A stretch of 64,000 bases of DNA from Salarias fasciatus (Eukaryota > Chordata > Actinopteri > Blenniiformes > Blenniidae), in assembly GCF_902148845.1 (NCBI RefSeq), contig NC_043754.1, positions 23,650,431-23,714,430 of the forward strand, read 5' to 3'. Position numbers and translations under genes: made by a program. The notes beneath the pieces are model-generated. The model was not told where the DNA came from, did no database searches, and was given only the letters and a program-made list of their open reading frames with translations. The number at the start of each line of letters is the position of its first letter. Positions within the stretch are counted from its first letter, which is position 1. Of this stretch, positions 55,289 to 64,000 are shown one piece after another.

Positions 55289-56739
55289 CAAGGGGGGAGG
55301 AGAGGGGGAGGGCGAGAGAAAATACACTGGATCAGCTCATTAAACCAAATGGGTTGTTCTAACCCCCCAATGACTGCTAGGCTGCATTTATTTAGTTTTT
55401 TACTGCCAAGAAAACAGAGGATGGAGGGTGGGTGAGTGCAGGGGGAGGCGGGAGGTGTAGGTGGGAGGGAGGGGGGGGGGGGGTGAATGAGTGACAATGG
55501 AGTCTGTGATTATTAAAAAAACAAGGGGGTCACCGCTTTCCTTTTTTCCACAAATCATTGTTTAGCGGGTCTGTGAGGCACATCTGGCACAGTTTCTCCA
55601 TTCTTTGTGTCGAAGGTAAAGATAAGCCTGAGCCGGAAAACTTACCGTACATCTCTATGCCTCTTTTGCCCTGTATACTCTGTGGTTATCACAAATGAAA
55701 AAAAATGCACCGGGGGCATGCAGCCCGGGCGATGGAGATGGTGAAGCGTCTGCACAGAGGAGCCAGAAGCCAAGACAGCGTCCGTGGCTTCAGTCGGGCC
55801 TCGTCGTGTGACGTTTAGATGTTCTCACTGTACATGCAGGAGTTTTCTGAGCAAGATGGGTGATAGGGACAAAGAGTAAACAAAGAACAGAAAAACGAAA
55901 AAGGTAAACGTGAGTGTGATCATGCATGTAGCGTTCAGGCCTGAGAAGGATTTAGTGGCGTCTTCTTCGGAGATGTCCCCTCACTGGTTTGTGTCCCTCT
56001 GGACTCCCAGGGTGACTTTTGTTCACCACTCTGTGTCCGGTCGTCCCCGGCTGCCAGAGAGACACACATCGTGCGGATACCTGGAAACAATCAGTGTTTT
56101 TATTTCGACCAGTTGTAACTCTGAGGTTTTTCTCCATGTTTGGGCTGACTGGTCCCGTCCCGGTTCCTCGAGGGCCGATGTATGAGTCTGGCAGCATCGC
56201 TGAAACATTTTCTCCTCCTGTTGGTAATGGGCCTGGAAAGAAACGAAGTGACCTAACGGCACCAAAGCGCCGAGAGCCCGAGGACGGGAGAAAACACTCG
56301 AATCCCCTTACACGGATTTCTGTGCTCATCTTTTTGGCAGAAAAACGCTGCTCCACAGCGGATATACGATAACTTGCCTGACCTCCTGGGAAACAACATA
56401 AGGCTCACGTCCCTATATGAACCGCTCTCTTCTCTGGTCCTCTGACCCCTGGCGTAGCGCCGTCCGGCTGAGACAAGCAGGATTTTCTCGTTATGAGCGC
56501 ACAATTAACAAAATTACTGTATCAGATCCGCCTTCAGTGGAGTTTTCAGACTTTTCAAAATTTACTCTCGACCATTAAATGATAAACAGCTCATCAGTTA
56601 TGCTGCTCTTGAACGTGGAAATTCCTCTGCAGTGTGATCATATAGGAGCCTCTGTACAGAACAGCTCAGTTAGTAAATGGCTGTATTGTGTAGTTGTATT
56701 TCTGCACAATACTATATCACTACTTGTGTGTGTGCATGT

Positions 56740-56740
<1 letters not shown>

Positions 56741-56798
<58 letters not shown>
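56741..56798 (+). repeat. (AG)29 microsatellite
   Basis: A perfect AG run of 58 bases. Confidence 0.95.
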
Positions 56799-56800
<2 letters not shown>

Positions 56801-57518
56801 ACCTGAGCACCCATAATTGGTCCTAAAGTGAAGTTTTATTGCTCCCTTTTCAGACGTGGTATGTTTTGTGTTTAGCTTTGATGGAACTACATAGTTATGC
56901 AGTGAAATAATCCTGCAGCAATAATAATTGAAAAATGAAGGGAAAAATGAGAAGAACATGCTTGGAGCCATGTGTACTTTTCAGCCTGGGGGTCTCAAAT
57001 ACAGGTGTGAAGTCGAGACAGAGAATAAACACGGAACATGCATTTCAAATTATGGCCAGCGCGTGCAGCCCTGACCATATGCTGGCTTTGATATTTCACT
57101 TGTGCAGTGATGGTATGGACGGTCATGCTCGCCCTCGTAACACTTATGCAAACTGAAACAAGCTGACACCTTTAAGTGGGAATGACGGCTTTGACCCACT
57201 GTAAGACGGGAGAGCGGGAGTCTCGACGCACCTCAAACAGTGGAAGCAGTCAGACGCATGGGGATTATTCAGGATTACAACCATTAGAAGTGTTTGTTTA
57301 CTCTGCGTGTGAGTTTCCATCAGCTCCTCGTGGTGACGTTACGACACCCTCATCTGCATCTGTAAACACACAGCACAACACATCACTTTTGCATTTCAGT
57401 AGTTTAGTTGTTTTTCCCGTGTGGAATTTTGCATGTTTATGTTACTTTCTGCCGCAAAACCGAAAAAATATGAAAGTTTGATGAAGTCATGTTTAGAACT
57501 GCAGAAGGGAGCTTGTTT

Positions 57519-57672
57519 GTGGCGCAGTGGACAAAGCCCTGTTCTTCACCCCGAAAGGCTTTCAGGGAAAACTTTGCAGCAGCTAAAGTTGACAACACAA
57601 CAATTTAGTTTTATTCCTGGGTTTAAAACTTGGAGTTGGACTTCTAGGTCCCCTCTTTGTGGAGTTTGCATG
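57519..57672 (+). mobile_element. degraded tRNA-derived SINE
   Basis: TGTGGCGCAGTGGACAAAG resembles a Pol III A-box, CTGGGTTTAAAACTTGGAG a degraded B-box, and TTTGTGGAGTTTGCATG the start of the SINE body. The order is correct on the + strand. The spacing between boxes is enlarged, so it is either an insertion-bearing or a diverged copy. Confidence 0.5.
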
Positions 57673-59129
57673 TTCTTCTTCAGCTTCTTATCACAGTCCA
57701 GTGCTGGTCGGCAGCGGTGTGGCCCGGGTGTTACAGCAGACCGTCTGGATCAGCTCCTGAGTGTTCCCAGTCTGTAGTGACCAGTGTCTTTCAAAAGTCA
57801 AAAAGCCCAACAACGGGCAGATGGGCATCAAACTGACGGTGTGAATGACCAGTTCAAAATGCCTCCAAATTCCCCGGATTTGAATTCAGCGTCTATTTTG
57901 ATGAGCAACACTGATACAGCAGGTGGATCTTCAGAGACCTGGAGGACCACATAGTTTGATGTGTCTGAGCCGTTTCAGAAGACACCATGTTTTACAGGTG
58001 GTCATAAATTTTTTTGCTGGTCTGCGTGTCACTCAAAAAACTGAATCCACTTTTGTCAGCTTTGTTTGATTTGACTGTATCAAGAAAACAGCGCAGCTCA
58101 GAGTATTGGTGGCGTGATAGCGCCGTTCGCCCTGCTATCAGCCTGCACTGTAGCCACGGTGCAGACGTGACGTCATGCTCGTCCCACAGGAATCGGGAGA
58201 AATTACTTCTCACCAAAAGTGGGCACAGAAATATGACTTTTCCTGCCAACAATCCTTCAAGCGAAGTGAGAGTTGTTATTCCTCAGATACACACGAGCGT
58301 CGGACTGTAAATAGCGTGATTGAAATGAGGCGTGACAGCCATCAACAACACGCTCTCGTCCACCTGTTGTCCACCTCTCTCAGCCTTGCAGCGCCGTCCG
58401 TCCGTCCGTCCGTCTGCCAGCTTCACAGGAGCGTATCAGCGTTACAAATAAAGCAGCTGACTGAGCAGCGCCTGTTTGGAGTTTACCTAACGTCTACCTT
58501 GCGTTTACCTAACGTCTGCTGCCTATATATGGGCGTGTGCGGGCCGCTTCCACTCTGCAGATTGACCCCTCTGAGCGCGAGCGCAGGCGATCCGGAGGAA
58601 AAAAAGGAGGCGAAGCCAGAGGAGGGAGGCCGAAAAGGTGTGACTCAGCCAATAAAACATGTGGCCTCGGTCTTGATAGTCTGGCTGGAGTGGGACTGAC
58701 AGTCTGACGAGTGATCTCTGCCAGGCAATTTCACCACCACAATTCATGGCAACAATGAGATTATCTGTGGAATTTACAGTCTGGTTTGCACCCTTAATAA
58801 GCAATAAAAAAAAAAAAAAAAAAAAACAATTGATGGGTATTTTTTTATTCTTTTACAGCACGGTGAGCTGCAGCCAGGTGATTTATACACCAAGCTGGGA
58901 ATCATTTGGCTTGTAACATGAGTCAATCAGGCATTGTCAGATTAAATCAGCATCGATCCGGAGAGGAAGGGATGAATTGTAGGTTCACACTCAGGTTGTG
59001 TTACCAAAGCTTTACAAAAAAAATAAACGAGTGGAGTTGGCTGCTCTTTCATACCGGGGAGAACCACTGGTGTAGAAACTCGCCAAGTCTACGGTGCAAT
59101 TTTGCACCGGTGGAAAACCAGGCAAGGTC

Positions 59130-59200
59130 TGACGACAGATGCTCTTCATGTGGTGACGGGGATTCAAACCCAGGCCGCCACAGCCTGGCTCGACTCCACG
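59130..59200 (-). mobile_element. possible tRNA-like SINE fragment
   Basis: On the - strand CCTGGGTTTGAATCCCCG is close to a B-box (GGTTCGAATCC type). The A-box region is poor, so this is weak. Confidence 0.35.
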
Positions 59201-60603
59201 TGTGAACAGAGGGATATCGTAAATAAGCAAAATGTGTAATGTGTTTATTGAGTGGTGGTTTCAATAGAAGAGTAGACTGTCGCATGAAGACGCACCACAC
59301 ACACACTTCAGCATCACTTTGGTCAAAATAATTTATTAACTTTTCAATCTTTTTCTTCACATTTTGGCGAAATTCAATGAGGATTACAGTATTAATGCAT
59401 TTTCTGGACAGCGATTCACATATGTAGCCGTCTATGCAGCCTGTAATAAGAAGCGAGCATCGTGACCTATATATGTGTTTTCTTCATCGCACATTGAAAC
59501 TATTTCTGCTCTATTTTTTGCGAGATGCAGCCTGTCCTCAGGTGTGACTGACAGAAGTGCAAAACCTGGAATATTGAGGCTATTTGTGTGTCAGTGATTC
59601 ACAGAGGACTGACCTTGTTTGAGTGTGGCACAGTGACCCAGTGGTTTGCAGGTCTGTCGGCTCACGGGCCGCTCCGGCGCTCCCTCCCTCACGTGCGCTT
59701 AATGCCCTATATTGTAATGACAGACATGCAGAGTCACGTGCGGCCTTCGTTGCCTAAGACTGCTCTCATTAGAACGAAGGGATGAGTCACCTGCCAGCAG
59801 AGATCACCTGAGATAATTCACCTGTCACTTCGTCTGCGCCGCGTTTGCATAATTCGCATCGCTGAACTCTTGACAGGCGCACGTGCCGTCGCACGCTCAG
59901 GCCTCGGCTGTTACTGTTTTTCACCCCATTCTGTCTGTCAAGGCGCTATCTGTCCTGATAATGTGGGGAAAAGTAGGTCAAACGACATGCACAAAAATAA
60001 CTCTTTTTTTTCTTCTTCCTTTCATACTGGTAAAGAAAGACAAAAAAAACAAACATATTTAAGTCATTTCAAACAGCCATTGGACATCTCCAGTTTCACA
60101 AACAATGGAAGAAACTTGGGGCATACTCGAGTTATTAGTGATCCCACATGTGGCTGAAGACAGTAAGCGTTGTGTAGAAGTGCTTTAATTAAGTAATTGG
60201 GACAGAATTACATCATGATTGCATGGGAGCACTTATAATCCCCAAAAGGGGTTTCTCTACCTATTTTGACACAGACGAAGAGCACTGGAGTGATTTACAC
60301 ACATGAGAAAAGGTGCCTGATCGCACACGTTTCGCGTAGCGAGACGCGGCCGAGGAGCGTCGCAGGCGGGCGAGCGACGCCGAGCGCCGTCGCACGTTCC
60401 TCGCAGGCCTTTCTTCCCATGACTCACGGCGACCCTCGGCACAGAGGGGAGAGGCTTCTCCTCCCCGGAGGGTTGAAACAACACCGAATCAAGAGCAGCG
60501 CCTTACATAAACACCGCCGCAGTGTGACATATGGGGCAACAATCCATCAGGGCGCAGCGAGGAGAAACAAGAGACTGAAAGACACGAGGGAAACAGGAAG
60601 ACA

Positions 60604-60626
60604 GAGAGAGAGAGAGAGAGAGAGAG
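60604..60626 (+). repeat. (AG)n microsatellite
   Basis: An AG run of about 23 bases. Confidence 0.9.
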
Positions 60627-62026
60627 CTGGGTAAGGAGGTCATGCATGGACGAGTGAGGAGGTCAGCTCGCTATGAGAGTGAGTGAGGGACAAGCAGTGT
60701 TCGTCTCGTGTCCACTGTGAAGTTCAGAACCAGAGAGAGATCTGAGCTCTTTTGATTCTGCAGGAATTTCAGAGTCACGCATGCTGTGAACCCAGCATCA
60801 GTCAGAGGGTGAATGTCCTGTGATGCGTCAGAGATAAAAGTTCAGATATCCAGGTGTGTGTGTGTGTGTGTGTCACTCTCACATCAGATGTTTTGCATTG
60901 GAGACTGATTTATGAAGTCAGTGCTTCTCCTCATTCCAAGGAATTCACTGCCTGCAACACAACATGTCGTCATTACATTCATCAGCTCTGAAGCAAAATT
61001 GCATTTAATATTAGAAATTTCGATCACATCATAACTTTTCAAATAAACATGCATGGTTTTACAAGTTTTCTGTCTCTCTTTTTTTTAATATGAAGATCAA
61101 CCTCTTCTGTGGTGGGTGTTGCTCTGTGGATGCAGTGTTTGTGCCCTTTTGCCTTAACGATACATTTTACCAAGATGTTTTCATTTCATTCAATACAGAT
61201 CATGCTTAAAAAAAAAAATCTTAATCAAACCAGTGTTTGTTTAAATCAGACCAAACCTAAGGCTGTGTTCTCAATGCCAGTGGTTTTTGGTTTGGACAAA
61301 AGTTGGAAATAAAAGAAAAAAAAACTTCTCGATTTGCGCTCACACAGTCGTTTTTTTAACATCAGAACAAAATAAGTGAACAAATCGCATACCGGAGAGC
61401 TCATATATTTATATATGTTCTCCCACTTCCAATCAATCTGGAATTTTTTTACCTTTCTAACAACTCACCTGTTGTCCATAAAATATATAAAATCGTCAAA
61501 ACATCAGCAGGAATTCCTGTGGTATCCACACCTGAGTATCTAAAATCCATCATGCTGCCTTCATACCTCAGCCAGCCTTTCATCAAACTGTCAGTTTGTT
61601 TTGTAGCTTCAGGCTGTTTGTTGTGTTGTCGGCGCGTACCACGGCGAGAGCGGCACCGTTATCGCAGCGCTCTGAAATATCGCTGAAGCATCTGCGCTTC
61701 TTGACATTTTAATGTAAAAGGATAAAAAATCAGGTCATTCCTGCTTTCAGGAGAAGGTGAGACAGGAAGAAAGAGGTTTCTATTGAATCGGGTCTGTGCT
61801 GAATAAAATCAACAAAATCTTTTTCAGCGCTACTTTTAACTTTGAACCTTCGCCCCTCATTCTTTAATTCTCACTACGATCAGTGGCAGACCGTCAGGTA
61901 TGGGGGATACGGCCAGTACCACCGCGATAATCCATCCAGAGTCACGCAGGCCTCAGGCCTCAAGTCAGCCCCGAGTCCCAGCTGACTGAAACTCAACGCA
62001 GCAATGGCGGCCGCCAGCATGCACTC

Positions 62027-62034
62027 TGACGTCA
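62027..62034 (+). promoter_or_regulatory. consensus CRE (TGACGTCA)
   Basis: A perfect palindromic cAMP-response element inside a CpG-rich block (about 62000-62120). A promoter here is possible, but no supported transcript start or coding exon accompanies it. Confidence 0.3.
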
Positions 62035-63702
62035 TGCGGCCCCGCCGTTTAGCGGACGGCCGCCCGGCCGAGGCCTTGAAGACGAGTCCCGCTCTGTCGT
62101 CGCTGCGACGTCAAGACCGGGGCGAGCAGATGGAGGCAATCATGACGCGGGGAAAGCGTCTCACGAGAGGAGCCCAATTAGCCAGCAGGCTGCTCCGTCA
62201 TCCCGCAACATCAGACGGCGGTTTGCACTGCTGTGTGCACGCTGGAAAAAAACCCAGAAAGAGCTGTCTGCAGTCGGCCTGTGATCAGCCGAGAGACGGT
62301 GATGAGTTGGGTGACGTGACGATGAGGAGTGTGTGTGTGTGTGTGTGTGTGTGTGAGACTGAAGAGACGTTTTCACCAAGGCTCTCCCATGGCTCCGTTC
62401 GTTCTGTCAAAGGTGCTGAAAGTGCCAATCCGTCCGTTTCCACGCCGCCTGGAAACGCGGCTTTTGGTCCCTTTCCAAGTGAAATGTGCTGCGTTTGACC
62501 CGGACTGAGAGCATAATTGCGCCAGATACAGGAAAATTCCCTCAAACACACCGTTTTACCGTCGTAGGGAGGCAGACGCTGACATCTGATAGCTGGTAAT
62601 TATTCACTCTGGGAAGTTCAGCACAGAAATGATTCATGATGGTGAATTAATCTTTTTTTTTTTTCATGAAGACATCTGAGAGGTCACACTGAGACAAGCT
62701 GATCAGTGAATACACAAGGTCAAGGTTGATCAGTCTCATTTTCACTGTGTAAACAGCGAACACTTGTAATCAGACAACTTGGACTAAATGTATTTAACAA
62801 AACGGTAATTTTTGCATCTGAGTTATGTTTACGTTCAGATGATGCTCACAGATTATGATCCTTAATGAAAAGAGAAAGCATAATATAATACAGCTTTAGA
62901 TTAATAATTTGTCAAACCGAAATATACCGGAGAAGATGCTGCACACCTTTAGCCAGCGCGTCACACAGACCTGGACTCTGCTCAGCCTCACACGCCAGCC
63001 CCACACGGCGCGCCGGCTCCTTATCGCCGTGATTAATGGCATCTGGATGCCACTGCTGCGACGGGCAGGTGGCGGGCGGGGCCCGGCGGCCCGGGGGCCC
63101 GGGGGTCCGGCGCGCATGACGTTACCCAGTCACGCAGCCCCTGGGCGCACTGGGCCCAGTGAACACATTACCCTCCGTTTAAGTACAACATCCCGCTCGG
63201 GCCGAGACGTTTTAGTTGGCACAGGAACCTGTTTCGATTTCTGTTTTACTGTTGTTTTAACTACTGTGAGAAAGATCTGACAGGGCTATATTTTTCGATA
63301 GGAGCACAGCTAAAACATAGGGGGAAAAGCGTCGTAGACAAATGGAAACACCATAGCTCATGTTTGTAGACTCAGCAGATGGAGTGGGAAACTGTAGCGT
63401 GCATCGAGCCGGTCGCGTTACTCACCTGCAAATCCATCAAGTGACATGTGTCACCTCACTTTAAATGTATTAATGACTGATATTAAATAAATTAAGGATT
63501 TTTTAATTACTTTTCAATGATCTGAGCTGTTGTTTTTTTGAGAAACTGGCAAAATGATTCACATACTTCTGTTGCAAATCAGCAAATTCAAAGACGGAAA
63601 ACTCTGCCACCAGTGACCTTCAAGGAAAACATTACAGCGTACAAATTCTCATGCAGTATCAGCGTAGAGCTCTCCCTTTCTCTGTTCCTTTTCCCCCTTT
63701 GG

Positions 63703-63716
63703 CCACTAGGTGGCAG
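63703..63716 (+). promoter_or_regulatory. CTCF-like motif
   Basis: CCACTAGGTGGCAG matches the CTCF core consensus. It lies in the far upstream flank of eln. Confidence 0.4.
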
Positions 63717-64000
63717 TGTTGTATTCTATCCATGGGGAATTTCTTTCAGGGAAGAAGTCAGAGACAGGAAGTGAAGCCAGGTCTGGCTCCTGGTCATGTT
63801 GCACACCTGGCCAACAGGTAACCCAGCTGGATGTGAAACAGGAAACTCTAGATATACAACAGATAAAGCCATCACTAAGCTTTATCCTGCCCAGCGGCGT
63901 GGGCTTTAAAGTAGATAACACCTTTTTTGTACAGATGCATGACAAACTGTGATTTAAAGGCAGATAATCAGGAAAGCTCACCCAGTGTATTGATGTAACA

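Larger units (their letters stand above)
55079..55300 (-). promoter_or_regulatory. eln: putative eln promoter region
   Basis: A TATA-like GATAAAA (- strand, around 55118-55124) lies about 40-45 bases upstream of the ATG. Further upstream is an A27 run (55187-55213, T-run on the sense strand) and a (GA)16 run. Mammalian ELN promoters lack a classical TATA box, so this is tentative. Confidence 0.3.
55301..64000. other. upstream flank of eln; no gene recognised
   Basis: Open frames on both strands are short and lack recognisable domains, codon bias or matching splice sites. Contents: simple repeats (AG runs at 56741-56798 and 60604-60626, a GT run at 62329-62355), SINE-like fragments (57519-57672 and 59130-59200), an A-run near 58804-58826, CpG-rich blocks (about 60330-60480, 62000-62120 and 63000-63150) and a CTCF-like motif at 63703. 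Confidence 0.6.

Noticed and set aside
62004-62498. A 164-codon + strand open frame starting in a CpG-rich block
   Set aside because: Composition is unremarkable, it crosses a GT microsatellite and shows no recognisable domain. It is not supported as a gene.

Overview
The window is nuclear DNA of a ray-finned (teleost-like) fish. It has compact multi-exon genes with canonical GT-AG introns, many CA/TG microsatellites, degraded tRNA-derived SINE fragments and short DNA-transposon MITEs. All protein matches are to vertebrate families. The organism is inferred from this style and from gene content; no species-level signal was used.

Five protein-coding genes are supported. On the + strand, from the left edge: the last three exons of pafah1b1 (LIS1; 434-938), then the complete coding region of mnt, the MAX-dimerising bHLH-leucine-zipper repressor (5878-14505, six exons). 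On the - strand: a septin-4-type septin (17557-23650), LIM kinase 1 (24995-31392) and an exceptionally long elastin (tropoelastin; 35860-55078, about 54 coding exons and about 2,149 codons). mnt and the septin are convergent, and their probable polyadenylation signals lie about 75 bases apart. The septin, limk1 and eln run head to tail on the - strand. limk1 next to eln is the arrangement found in the human Williams-syndrome region (7q11.23). pafah1b1 and mnt are also neighbours in human (17p13.3).

The elastin is the main feature. Its signal-peptide exon lies at 55003-55078 and its last exon encodes the basic Cys-containing C-terminus typical of elastin. Every intron is phase 1. Exons alternate between Gly/Pro-rich hydrophobic blocks and short Lys-containing cross-link exons (AKARKYG and KPPKSG types). 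At least six hydrophobic exons of 369-486 bases are built from internal tandem repeats, and each has its own dominant repeat.

Other regions: 939-5877 is the pafah1b1 3' UTR, an intergenic stretch and the GC-rich mnt promoter. 14506-17061 is the long mnt 3' UTR. 31393-34727 is intergenic. 55079-64000 is the upstream flank of eln, where I recognise no gene, only simple repeats, SINE fragments, CpG-rich blocks and a CTCF-like motif. I found no rRNA, tRNA, CRISPR or virus-derived element that I could support. All exon boundaries were read by hand from frame continuity and splice consensus, so UTRs and start sites are less certain than internal exons.
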